Shown here piece after piece: positions 1 through 10,357 of a stretch of DNA of 64,000 nt. Position numbers and translations under genes: made by a program. The notes under the pieces are model-generated. The model saw nothing but the letters and a program-made list of their open reading frames with translations, ran no database searches and was not told the origin of the DNA. Location of the stretch: positions 62,001-126,000 of the forward strand of contig JAVTLE010000003.1 of the NCBI GenBank assembly GCA_033439295.1, read 5' to 3'. This DNA comes from Deuterostichococcus epilithicus (lineage: Eukaryota > Chlorophyta > Trebouxiophyceae > Prasiolales > Stichococcaceae). The stretch's first letter is position 1. Each line of letters begins with the position of its first letter.

Positions 1-170
1 ATGGCGAGAAGCCACGTTGCTGCATGATCGTTGTCGTCCAGGCGTTCAGGAGCTTGAGAGTGCGCAGGATGGGGCACTGGGGCGGCAGCTGCACTGCTGC
101 TGCTGCCCCACAGCGACCAGAGTGAACACGTGTGGCTTATCTGCTGCGATTGTGTGCCCGGCTGCCGCAG

Positions 171-1990
171 GACGGGGAGCTCACCAGGAAGCTGTACCAC
201 TGGGTGGCCGCCACGCTGTGCCGCCACGTGTGGAACCATCCGCCGGAGGAGGACGCACGGCGCCTGCAGCTGCAGCGGCGGAGGGAGCGGGAACGTGCGG
301 CGCGTGCTGCGGCGGCGGTCGCCGCGGCAGAGGCGGATCGGAGAGCGGCTGCCGCAGCAGAGGCGGCGATGTCGGCGCCGGCGGCGGGGACGGGGGCGGG
401 GCCCGAGCTGCGGAAGCCCAAGCCAGGTGGGGCGCTGGCGCGGGTGTGGCACACAGCTCCCGGCAGCTGCATGAGCTGACGTCCTTCTGGCCGGCTTTCC
501 ACCTTCCGCCTCGACTCATGCCTTGTGCCTGGGGCAGCGCTGCAACGCTTAAATCACTGCTGCTCTGTGTCGCAACCTGCAGATTGACGCGCCCAGGCAT
601 TGCTGCGCGACGCTAGCCGTCCCTCCACTCTGACCCTGGCCTCGGCGGTCTATAAGAGCATGAACCCTGCGACCGCTGCCTGCAGAGGAGGAGGCTCCGG
701 CGCCGCCGATGCGCCGCAGCGGGCGTGAGCAAAAGCGGCGCGTGAGCCTGGACCCGTCTCCCGCCAGGCCACCGCCAACGCCGCGCGTCCCCAAGCGCCG
801 CAGGTGCTAGCTTCTGGTCCGGGTCGAAGCCTCCTTCGAACCTGACATTCAGTTGTTGTGCATTTACTGGTCCTGGAAGATACAACAGCAGGGGGAAGCA
901 GCAGGGGGCCTTCGACGATGCACTCGCAGTGTGAGTCTGCACAGAGCTTTGGGTGTCCAGCCTGGGGCGCATGACAGCAAAGCCCTCCGCCAGACGCTGC
1001 GCGATCCACCCGCCTGACCTCGTCACGATTTCTGAGGCACACACTGCATCCGATATGTGGTCAGGCTGAGATGAGCAGTGCAAATTATCAAAGTCAGCGC
1101 TGTTGCTGCAGGCCGGGACCAGCTCAGCGCGCTGCCACTGCTGCAGCCGCCGCAGAGCCGGCCCGCCCTGAGGTATTCGCTTTCAATTGAGATGCCATGC
1201 CGTTGCCGTCATGCCAGCAAGCTGCACGAGCGTCCGTGACATTGTGCTGCTCGTCGATTCTCATTGCTCACGTTCGTAACGATGTTTGAGCACCTGGTCA
1301 AAGCCTACTCCACGAGGCGTCCGCTCAATGAACAGTGCTGTTCCTGTGCTTTGGCCGCACAGAACTGGCAGCCGGAGCTGTCGCTGCATCGCAAGGGCGA
1401 CAACCTCGCGCGCAGCTGGACAAACCCAGCACTGAGTCGCAACTACCAAGCTGCTATGGGTTTCTTCAATTTCACCTTGCCGAGCGCAGAATTGGCAGCT
1501 GGGGCTGTCCCTGTACCGAGAGGGCGGCAAGGCACGTGCGCAGCTCGAAAAGGCCCGGCGGCGGGCGGCGGCGCTGCTGCGAGCCGCCGGCGCCAGCCCG
1601 GTGAGCATTCCTACCATCGGGGTCCATCTTTAGCACCCCAGAGATGGAGGAAAGGCCGTGCTGCACAGATGGTTGACCACCGGGATTGGCCACTGGGGTT
1701 GGCCACCAGGCAGCGGGCATGGTAGCGGGTAGTCCAAACAGTGCGGGTCCGGCAGTCGGCAGCGCCAGGAGGAGCTGAGAGCTGCAATGAAGAGGAGGCA
1801 CCAACCACCCTCGTTCTCCTTCCCCTGGCCCCTTTCCCCTATCGGCTTCGACCTTACTACACGACTGCGCATCGCCGCTCATCCGCAGGCCAAGCTGCGG
1901 GAGGCGGTGGAGGTGCTCATGGACGCCAGCGGCGGCGCATCGGCCTTCCTGGCAGAGCGCTGCGAGGCGAAACTACTGCTTGAATATTGA
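171..1990 (+). CDS. Unidentified protein, 3' part (nuclear-type, basic)
   Basis: I do not recognise the family. Four exon-like blocks read on the plus strand. Block 171-426 carries LTRKLYHWVAATLCRHVW followed by an Arg/Ala-rich, probably coiled-coil stretch. Block 686-803 carries the basic segment MRRSGREQKRRVSLDPSP. Block 1490-1600 carries LSLYREGGKARAQLEKARRR. Terminal block 1889-1990 carries AKLREAVEVLMDASGG and ends at TGA. The joins 426/686 and 1600/1889 keep frame with good splice signals. The join 803/1490 does not, so an exon is probably missing between them. The 5' end lies off the window or upstream of 171. The basic, Ser-Pro-flanked segment suggests a nuclear protein, which is inference only. 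A degenerate copy of the third block sits at 1359-1424. Confidence 0.45.
1359..1551 (+). repeat. Tandem copy of an exon start (two degenerate copies)
   Basis: About 66 bases at 1359-1424 (NWQPELSLHRKGDNL when translated) resemble 1484-1551 (NWQLGLSLYREGGKA), which starts the third block of the first gene. The downstream copy has the better donor and reading frame. The upstream one looks like a decayed copy. Confidence 0.6.
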
Positions 1991-2275
1991 GTGCTGGCCG
2001 CGCCACTGGTGAGACGCGGCCTGACCACCAGCGCCAGTGCAGCGCGGCGAGGCGGTCAGACCGTCAGCAATGGCGGAATGAAGCACGGTGGCCGCAGAGG
2101 TCGCCGGAAGGCACCGCGGTCGCTCTGTCGGCGCCGCGGCCCGCTCGGGCGGTGTTCTCGCCGCCAATGCCCCTGGCCATGCCCCTCCCCTGATCGCATG
2201 TCAATGCCGCTGGCGGCGGGCGGGTTCAATCATCCAATCTTTTCCCACCCACCTAAACCGCCCGCCGTCGCCGAC

Positions 2276-3058
2276 ATGGCGGCAGCCAGTCCCGCCGGCG
2301 GCGGCGGTGCACACAAGGCGTTCGACGCCGTGGCCGTGGTCAGCACTGCTGGCGGCGCGCCGGCTGGACCGAGCCAGGCTTCCATGCAGACGGTGGAGCC
2401 GGCTGTTGCGGACGGGTGAGCAGCCGAGGCGGTTGCTGTATCGGATGCGCTGCTGGCATTGCATGGCATACCTCCCCTGCAGCGGGCCACGCCGAGTAGC
2501 GCTGCCGCTTAGGAAACCTGGTTTCGGTATTCGTGCGGGTGGCTTTGCAGAGCCGGAGTGGCGGTAAGGGTACGAGCACACATACTCGTAGGGCATGCTT
2601 TTGCACAAATTCATGTGTCTGCCCCGCGGCAGAGGATGATGACCCGGCCATGCATGTGCCAACATCCCCGCCCGCTTGGTGCTATTTCTTCTATTTGAGA
2701 AGCCTTGGTTCGCTGTTTCGCACGATCTGTCGGGAACCTGTAAGTCACTCACCTCCAATGGCCAAATCGACAGCTAGTCTGACTACGAGAACGAGGCACA
2801 CGAATCTACTTTGCAGCCCGATCAGCCAACCATTCTCGTGAGGGTTGGCCTTGTCAGAAGCAAAACATGCTGACAATGATCCGCCACGATTCCTAGCAGC
2901 CGTGAGCTTTGGCAAAGCACAGCGCGAGACAAGCTGCAGTACGCACCGCGATAAAGGATCGCCGCGTCTTCCTGCGACACAACGGCCCGACGAGCTGGAG
3001 CCAGCTGGACCACGCGCTCCTGTACGCAGCCAATCGCCACTTCCAATCCCACGCCATG
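2276..3058 (+). CDS. Possible 5' exons of an unidentified + strand gene
   Basis: ATG at 2276 opens an Ala/Gly-rich exon, MAAASPAGGGGAHKAF, that runs to a GTGAGC donor after 2415. A second block at 2923-3058 reads RTAIKDRRVFLRHNGPTSW and then SQLDHALLYAANRHFQSHAM, ending exactly at a GTGAGC donor. The two join in frame (GG + C). The second block has strong G/C third positions, unlike the other two frames. Downstream exons are not resolved, though the segment at 3291-3488 could belong to the same gene. I do not recognise the family. Confidence 0.4.
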
Positions 3059-3290
3059 GTGAGCACAGAAATTAGCAAAGAGATGTAATGGCAGAAGGCA
3101 TCCGGTAGAAAGTCACCAGCTTTGCCACAGCCCTCTCGGCCCAAGATTTACGTTTTGGCAGCCGCCGCTCGCGCCGGCGCCTCTTGCATTTCGCCTCCAG
3201 CATCAGGGCTGCAATAGCGCTAGCACTAATAGCTACCGGCTGTTTGAGACGACAATCTGCGACCCTTTCGCTCTACGTCGTCGGCTTCGG

Positions 3291-3488
3291 ACACACCGCG
3301 GAGCCAGACCAACTTTGTACCGTGCGCGGCGCGGCCGTCAAGGTGTTACAGTTGGACGATTTTCAAGGGCTACGTGCTGCGGTCTCCGAATATCATCGGG
3401 TGTGGTGATTGCTCGGCCCCAGGCTTGGCGTTACTACACAAATGTGCACATGACCGCGACTGCTGGATCACGTTGCTGTTTCACGGCG
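3291..3488 (+). CDS. Possible PAN/apple-like Cys-rich exon
   Basis: One plus-strand frame gives CYSWTIFKGYVLRSPNIIG followed by a C-x2-C, C and C spacing around HKCAHDRDCW. The order GY-x-L, paired cysteines, then C-x5-C and a hydrophobic tail resembles PAN/apple modules of secreted proteins. The match is by eye and the exon borders are not defined. The other two frames are also partly open, so this could be a chance reading. Confidence 0.25.
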
Positions 3489-3597
3489 CGGAACAGCGCT
3501 GAAGACATTTGTTTCATCACTTTTCAGTTGGCTGGGTTCAACTGGCACACGCAAAATCACCAGTTTCGGCGTCGAAACGGAGTTCCAGAGAGAGTCC

Positions 3598-4410
3598 GCT
3601 GTGGCGAGTCACGGTGTCGTAACGCGATGAAACACATATTTCGCAGGAACTTTTTTGCATTGAGACACACTTCGGCCGGTGGAGCGCCCGGGCGTGTAGG
3701 GCGTGTAGCGTGTCTCACTGCTCAGTACTGCATGATGAACAGCGTGCCATCGAGAGTTAGTTTCATCAGGAAGGTCTGCTACTTGTCTCGCTGCTCAGGA
3801 GCTTATGTTGAGGCCGCCGTGCAGTCCTGGCCAAGTGGTCGTCTGGGTAAAGGTACGGTAAAAAGCTGCCGTACCATGCATGCTGTATTGCGGCAATGGC
3901 TTGTGGAGAGCGGCAGCCACCAGCCGATCGAGCTGGCCAGCCAGCATCAAGTCAGAAGTTTGCTGAAGCAGCCAGGTTGGGCATAGACGCTGGTTCTAGC
4001 CGTCGCGGTATGGAAGCTGCGGGCAGGTAGTAGATTCGTTGTCGACAATCACCATCGGACGTAGAGCGCCTCGCTCGTCTGCAGGAGACTACAATCTGTC
4101 AACCGGCTGGTGGGGTTTCAGATTCCGGAAAGGTACTTTTGGAAAATCGCTGGCAGAAAATTTGCCCGGTGAAGCACAGTGAACGAAGTTGCCTCTCAGG
4201 TTTTACTGGGGCTCTGGCACACCGCTGTGGTTGAAGGTGTGCGTTCTGCGCTTGGCTGCTCGTGTGTTCGGGTGCTCAGCGGAATGCTTCAGGCTGTTGG
4301 TCAGTGAGGATTCGCCGTGGCGAGTCACGGTGAAACGCGATCAAACACAACACATGTTGCAGAAAGTTCTGTTGCGTTGCACTGACAGTGGAGCGCCAGT
4401 GCGCGTCTAT
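3598..4410. repeat. Dispersed ~100-base repeat, two copies
   Basis: A segment at about 3598-3700 is repeated in diverged form at about 4314-4410. Shared blocks include TGGCGAGTCACGGTG, AACGCGATNAAACACA and GTGGAGCGCC in the same order and spacing. The copies lie about 715 bases apart in DNA with no confident gene. They could be remnants of a duplicated exon or a small non-autonomous element. No terminal inverted repeats were seen. Confidence 0.5.
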
Positions 4411-4470
4411 GTTTCATCGACGCTTCAGTGACCTAAAATTTCCGTGAAGGCCCTGTGCTGAACCCCAGCC

Positions 4471-4480
4471 GCTTTAAATA
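4471..4480 (+). promoter_or_regulatory. TATA-like element upstream of the PA14 gene
   Basis: GCTTTAAATA lies about 80 bases before the first ATG (4559) of the PA14/proline-rich gene, in otherwise GC-rich DNA. The position suits a core promoter with a short 5' UTR. Confidence 0.35.
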
Positions 4481-4558
4481 CCTAGCGCCGCCAGTGCGGG
4501 GCTGGCGACTGCTGTCACGTCACGCTCGTGGCTGCTGACGCTGTGGCAGGATCCCGCC

Positions 4559-6523
4559 ATGGTACACTTCGACCATTGGTACCGTGTTGACGCAGTCCCG
4601 GCTGGCAGGCGGGCTCTGGCAGCTCAGCACAGCGGTGCTGCTGGCGACTCTGCTGGCGGCCGCGCCCGCGGCGGCCACATACTACAGGACGCATCCCAAG
4701 TGCTGGGATGGTTCCACGCCGGACTGCAGCACCAATGCCCCCATCCGCTTCAACTGCTACTCCGGCGCGAGGTCGCTCCAGGACCTGGTTGGCAGGAGCA
4801 AGCTCTTCTATTGTGACGATGCGGACTGGACGTCGCTCGGCAGCAAGTGTGGCAGCGGTAACACCGGCGTCACGGCTCACGGCTTCGTGAAGGTCGACAG
4901 CGACGACACATATGGTTTCAGTCTGGGCGGCTCTGGCGGCTCGGCGCAGGTGCAGCTGGACGACGACGCCAACTTCCTGCAGAGTGCGCTCCGGGCTTCA
5001 GCTGCACCTTCCTGCTGTTCTTGGTGGTCAACCTGCCCCAAACTCAGACTTGGAACCCGCTACTTGGGACCCGCGCGCTCTGATGAGCCGCGAGTCGTCC
5101 GCATCTGCCTGCATGCACACCTCTGATGCACACTTACGTATGTGCCGCCTCACTTCCTTCTTCTTGTCTCGCCTCCAGTGTACTGGGCGCTGTTTTTTCC
5201 GTATCGGAGTGTTCATGGACCGTCCCTGTGTTTTGCCTGCAGCTAGCAAGCGCAGCAACAGCAAGGCGCTAAAGTCCGGTTACACCAGCTGTACTGTGAA
5301 GTACGCAAACAATGGCGGTGGCTCCGGCTGCAAACTGCAGTGGAAGGGCCCTAACTGCTGTAGTGGCGGCTGCTACAGCACCTGCAACATCCCCAAGCAG
5401 AAGTGGTGCTCCTGCCCGCCGCCGCCGCCAACGCCCTCGCCCACCACTGCGCCCACAGCCAGCCCGACCAAGGCGCCAACGGCAGCACCGCCGGCCTGCC
5501 CCAACGGCGGCAAGCTCGACTGCAACTCCAAGGGCCCCAAATGCTATTGCTACAAGCAGGGCTGGGACGGCAAGTACCCCTTCAACTACCCGGGCAGCCT
5601 CAAGAACTTGCTGGCGCAGTGGTTTCACAAGTTCAGTGACGACCGCAGCGACTTGGACTACTTCTCCAGCGGCAAGAGCCTGTACACTCAGTGCGGTTCC
5701 GACGCCACATCGGCGCAGTGGGTCGGCTACATCACCGTCGACAGCATCGAGGTCGGCTCCTACACCTTCCATGTCAGCAAGGACGGCGGCGCGGCGCAAC
5801 TGTTGCTGGATGGCGTCGTCATCATCGATGCCACCACCTCAACTCCCAGTGCGTGCCAGCCCGCATCCCACCCTGCTTTGAGGGCTACCCTGTGCTGCAG
5901 CATCCTCTGAACAGCCTGAAATGGATCGCAGCACCCAGCCGGCGAGCAGCTGCCCGAGCTATCCTGTACGATCAGATCCGTGATAGGTGCCGTCAAGTGC
6001 CTGCTTCGTTGCCCGAGCCCCCAAACCTCTTGTTCCCGCTTCACCGAGACCTCTGTCCTGCTGCCTGCAGCGTACACCAAGACAGTGACCCTGAGCGCCG
6101 GTGTCCACCAGTTGACGCTGATGTTTGCCGGCGCTGGCACCTCCACCCCCAAGGTGCAGCTGCAGTGGTCTGGGCAGCACTGTTGCGGCGGCAGCCGCGG
6201 CGCATGCCCCATTCCCACTGGCAGGTGGTGCTCCTGCCCGCCCGCCCAGTCCCCGCCGCTCAGCTCGCCGCGTGCGCCACCACCGCCCCCACCTGCAACG
6301 CCGCCGCCGTTCCCGCCACCCGCGCAGCTGCCATCTCCGCCGCCCACTCCGCCGCCTGCACCTCCAGCGTTCCCACCTCCAGCGCCGCCGCCCTCCCCGC
6401 CGCCCAGCTTGTCGCCTGCGCCTCCAATGTCCCCACCTCCGGCGCCGCTGCCGGCCCCCCCTCCTAGTTCACCGCCTGCAACACCGCCGGCCCCGCCGCC
6501 CAACCCCCTGAACCTCAAAGACA
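4559..6523 (+). CDS. Secreted PA14-like / proline-rich matrix protein (3' end open)
   Basis: The exons are ~4584-4983, 5243-5848 and 6071-6523, joined in phase. After a hydrophobic signal-like stretch (STAVLLATLLAAAPAAA) come two PA14-like beta-sandwich units. Each has a W/Y-x-G-FVKVDS or GYITVDS core and then a Cys-rich KLQWKGPNCC / QLQWSGQHCC edge. A short Pro/Thr linker separates the units. A long PPSPPP-type tract of about 90 residues follows, as in volvocine pherophorins. It is therefore likely an extracellular matrix or wall protein. Oddity: the only nearby ATG (4559) is out of frame with the signal-like reading, which begins after a stop at 4536. Either a start exon was missed or there is a sequence error or frameshift. 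The last exon ends at a GTGAGT donor, so more exons follow, possibly including the Cys-rich end at 7180-7633. Confidence 0.7.
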
Positions 6524-7179
6524 GTGAGTCCGACCGGGAGCTTGCAACTTGTGCTTTGGCCTGCTGGCAAGCTCTGCACTGGCTTTCCACTCATGACAAG
6601 CCTGGCAGGCTTTCCTCACAGCAATTCCTTCCGATGAATGGCTATTATGCGCAGGCTGCACGGCTCGCAGTGACGGAGCAGTGTGCTCCAGAGATCGCCT
6701 TTATTTCTCGGTGAACTTGGAGGTGCGAATAGGCTACCGGCTGTAATTTAAATGTGCATCTTTGCACGAGCGCTGTGGAACTCTCGCGAGTCCCCCTGTC
6801 ATGACGAAACAGTCTTGCGGTGTCAACATTGTGTGAAATATGGCACACATCTGCATTGAGGTGCACAAAAGCCATTTTCGGCATCCACATCTGGAATCAA
6901 CAGCAAAGCTTGTGGTGGCATGCCAGGTAACCTACTACCCTCCCAATACTGCGTCGGGCGGTGCTTTTGAAGCTTGGTGCGCACGCTTGACTGCGCAATT
7001 TCATGTGGCTTGCATGCCACCAGGTCAAGCTCGTTGAGTGCTGGGGGCATTAGGCAGTTCTGCTACACGGCTGCTGTCTGCTGATGGCTACGTATTCGCT
7101 GATTGCCCCGGCATTGCGATGTGTACCATACCCATGGAGCGCCTTCAGTCAGTGACGGTGGGTGTGTCGCTTGCTGCAG

Positions 7180-7633
7180 CGCCGAGGCGGGAGCAGCGCG
7201 GGGCCAAAATTGGGGGATTGCAATCGCATTCGTCAACGATGCGGAACTGCGCCCAGACCTCGCTGCGCTGGTAGCGGACTGCGTTGGAGCCTGTGCGTCA
7301 AACACGTTATTTGATGGTATCCCTTCAATATTCGTCTGGGAAGGGTCATTCGATCTTCAAGCAGAAAACCGCCTTGCCGGCGTCCTCTTGTATTGCGGTA
7401 CACGTGCAGGTGAACCCGTCAACAGTCAGACTTGTGCGGCCTCACTCGAAGACAAGGGGTCTGGTGGTGTCAGTATCAATGGTCTTTCCGCACAAGATAC
7501 ACCCTCTGACGTGGCTACAGTGCTCTGCGCCGCGTGCCCTGCAAACTGTCGCTCGTGTGACCCCCGGGCGCCGGGGACATGCGGCACGTGCAAAGCGGGC
7601 TTTGTTCTCACCGACGACGACTGCACTCCGTAG
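7180..7633 (+). CDS. Cys-rich secreted C-terminus (terminal exon)
   Basis: This terminal exon begins after CTGCAG at 7179 and ends at TAG 7631-7633. It reads WGIAIAFVNDAELRPD, then VLLYCGTRAGEP, and finishes with CPANCRSCDPRAPGTCGTCK. That close spacing of cysteines resembles furin-like/growth-factor-receptor Cys-rich repeats of secreted or membrane proteins. It may be the end of the PA14 gene upstream, since strand and theme match, but the linking exons between 6523 and 7180 were not found. It could equally be the end of a separate gene. Confidence 0.5.
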
Positions 7634-8589
7634 CAGTGACGAGGTACGTGAGCCGTCTGGCATGCCTGTACCATACCTATCATCGCCATTGGTTGCTGTC
7701 AATACCCAGTGCCGATGAAGGTTGTGGCGGCGACAAATCGCAGCACCATGTTTGCAGGCATGACGGCGGCGCTAAGGACGTGGAGCCGATGTCGATCAGA
7801 CAGCCGGCAGACCATGCTCGGGCCGCATGAGACGACTTCAAGTCAGCCCCTTTTCAGGGGCGGCAGAGCCTGCTGCAAAGCGGTGTTTGGAGCAGCGCAG
7901 GAGGGAGGGAGGGGGAAGGGGGTTTGCTGTGATGCCGCGGGGCAGGGCTTTGCCTAGCGTGCACATACGACCTGCTGGCGGAGGCGCCATCTGATGTGGC
8001 CGGCATTGAGCTGCCAACACAAGTCAGCAATTACTGAACGGCAAGCAGCACCATCAGCACCACCAGCAGCATAGAGGGGACTTGTTGTCTTTTGGGACCA
8101 CCGTCGCAGCTTTTACTTTTCTTGACAGCAATTGCCGCTTGGATGTTGTAGACCTTCAGGCCGCCCGAAGCATGTTAGGAGCTGCTGAGGTCGGCGTCTC
8201 TTCAGACAGGTAATTCTGAGTCTGTACGGGGTATGCCGGGCATGGTAGGTGCGTAAATCCCATTTTGGAACCTTGATGGCACACTGACCATGCAACATGC
8301 ACCGCTTGAGCGAGCCTTCTACAAGGAAAGTCTCTACAAGGGATAGACAATCTTCCAAAACAGACAAATGACAAAGCTAAGATCACTCGTCTTTACATAT
8401 TCAATATACCTACCCATCTGCCAAGCGCCTACAAAGCAAGATGGAAAAGTATCTAGCAACATGGAATCAAGTAGGCACAATGCTTTTCTGCCGTCAACGG
8501 GAGCAGCCCTGAAGCCAGGCCACTTGCTAGCCGCTCACTGCTGGCTTAATCCGCATATACCGCAATGAAGGTCATCAAGGTGGGAACGA

Positions 8590-9935
8590 ACCCTTGGTAG
8601 AACAAATCCTCCTCTCGTGTCCGATGCGCCTCGAAAGTGCCGCCGCGGTCAGCTTTCAAAGCGGCGTCAAATCTCAACGCAGGGCCATCTGCATGCCATT
8701 TGACAGGTACATAACACTGTGGTGCCGCCCGCCTGCTACATCATCGGGCAACAGACTACCCACTGGAGAGGTGGTCGTCAAGCAGGTGAGCTCGACCATA
8801 ATGTGAAGTGGCGGACTCGGCCCTCAGGAGTTTCTAGCGAATCATTTCAACATGTTCGATGCGGGACGTTCTGGCCTGGTGCGCCTGTGAACATTCTGCA
8901 AACCATTCTGCTACATGGGCCAGGCGGTGTGCCTGGTCTGCACCAAGCAGCGAGCCTCGCCGACTTCGCCCCATCGACGCTGGCAGCCCACCTCGGGCCC
9001 ACAGAGGGCCAGCCTGCAGACCCGGGGCCCCGCTGCAATGCCTCAGCCCCGTCGGCATCAACAATGTGAGCCTGACAGTGCCTTCTGTACAGCTACCCGG
9101 GAAGTGAATGGTTGTGCCATTACTCCGTTGCCTCACTATTGTTCTCGCCCTGTCATGAAAGTAGGCCTTCTGACATGTCAATGGCTGTCTTCCTCGCGCA
9201 GTTTCTGCGCGTGAAGTGGCTCGACGCCGACATAGGCGTAGGCCACTAATGGGTGCTGGTGTGGCTCGTCAGCGTCTCGAAAGCCTTCAATACTTACAGC
9301 GAATCGAACGGCACACGTGTCACCAATCGCATTGTCACTGCCTACGATGTCCACGGCCACCTACTGACGGCGCGGCGGCGCCCGCCTAGAGCTCNCTGCC
9401 CCATCTGCTCCCCCCCCCATGGCATGCCGCTCATGTATGTGTACAGCGGAGCAACTTCCGAAGGTCCTTTGAGAGGTCGTTCTTGGACATGCATGCATGG
9501 TGTCGTCTGCAAGTGACCGCCCTCCTCCGCAGCGATTCGTAGGCACACTCACAGGTTGATGCCTCTGGCTGACGCAGTTTGTCGGCATCGGCAAGCCCGC
9601 GCCGCCAGGGCCATCGCCGGCCGCCAAGGAAACTGTGAGTTTCAGGGCAGACGCTCAAGTGCTGCGGCCAGCGCCTCTATGAAGCTTACTTGAGCAGCAC
9701 TACGCAGCAGGCCGGTAGTGCATTGTCGCCATCGAGCTGATACATGACATCAACGGCAGCGTCGACTGCAGAGTCGACAACCCAGATTTTGTACTGGTTC
9801 CGGCCCACCACGACACAGTCAAGATCATCATCTGGTACGCACAATTCATCATGCAACGCAACCGCCAATGGTGCTGACAAGTACGAAAATTCGAGGCACA
9901 CGATGTGATGCCCAGACGGTAGCGTTTTTGCATGC
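8590..9935 (+). other. Unresolved region with scattered possible exons
   Basis: Short protein-like stretches occur on the plus strand but I could not link them. They are LQCLSPVGINNVSLTVPSVQ near 9030-9100, ESNGTRVTNRIVTAYDVHGH near 9300-9362, and DFVLVPAHHDTVKIIIW near 9786-9835. G/C third-position bias supports the last two only weakly, and the minus strand is also open here. One N lies at 9394. There may be one secreted-protein gene here or decayed sequence. From 7634 to 8590 nothing is supported. Confidence 0.25.
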
Positions 9936-10357
9936 CTGATAATATGTGGTGGTGTGCCTGCATACTCGGCGATGTGCTGCACCTGCAGTGTTGAGCAAGT
10001 AGCGCCGCAGCATATGACTCATGCGCAAAGATTAGACCCTCGCTAGCTGTGGCCCTGCTGCCGAACGAGTAGCAACAAGGTCGAAGCGAAGACGATGAAG
10101 AACTATCCATTGTTGCATGTTGAAGCAAGCCCGTGTGTTGCTTGCTTGCTCACTTGGCAGCTGTGCGCGGTGTCAACCAACAGAGGCTGAACATATTGAG
10201 CTGCGCTGAATTACATCTCAACATATGCAACGTTCACATCAGCCTGTCCACTATCTATCTAACCATCTCCACTGATCCAACTAAATGACCATTTTGCAAA
10301 TTCGATGAAAATCGTCCTTTACCGCAAGAGGGCCGCAGTCAGATGACATACATCAGG
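9936..10357. other. Intergenic, AT-richer; nothing seen
   Basis: No exon with convincing frame or splice signals was seen. This is probably 3' flank of the GH5 gene on the minus strand. Confidence 0.5.

Noticed and set aside
5760-6590. 276-residue minus-strand Gly-rich ORF
   Set aside because: Antisense shadow of the proline-rich tract of the PA14 gene, whose plus strand has homology and splice sites.
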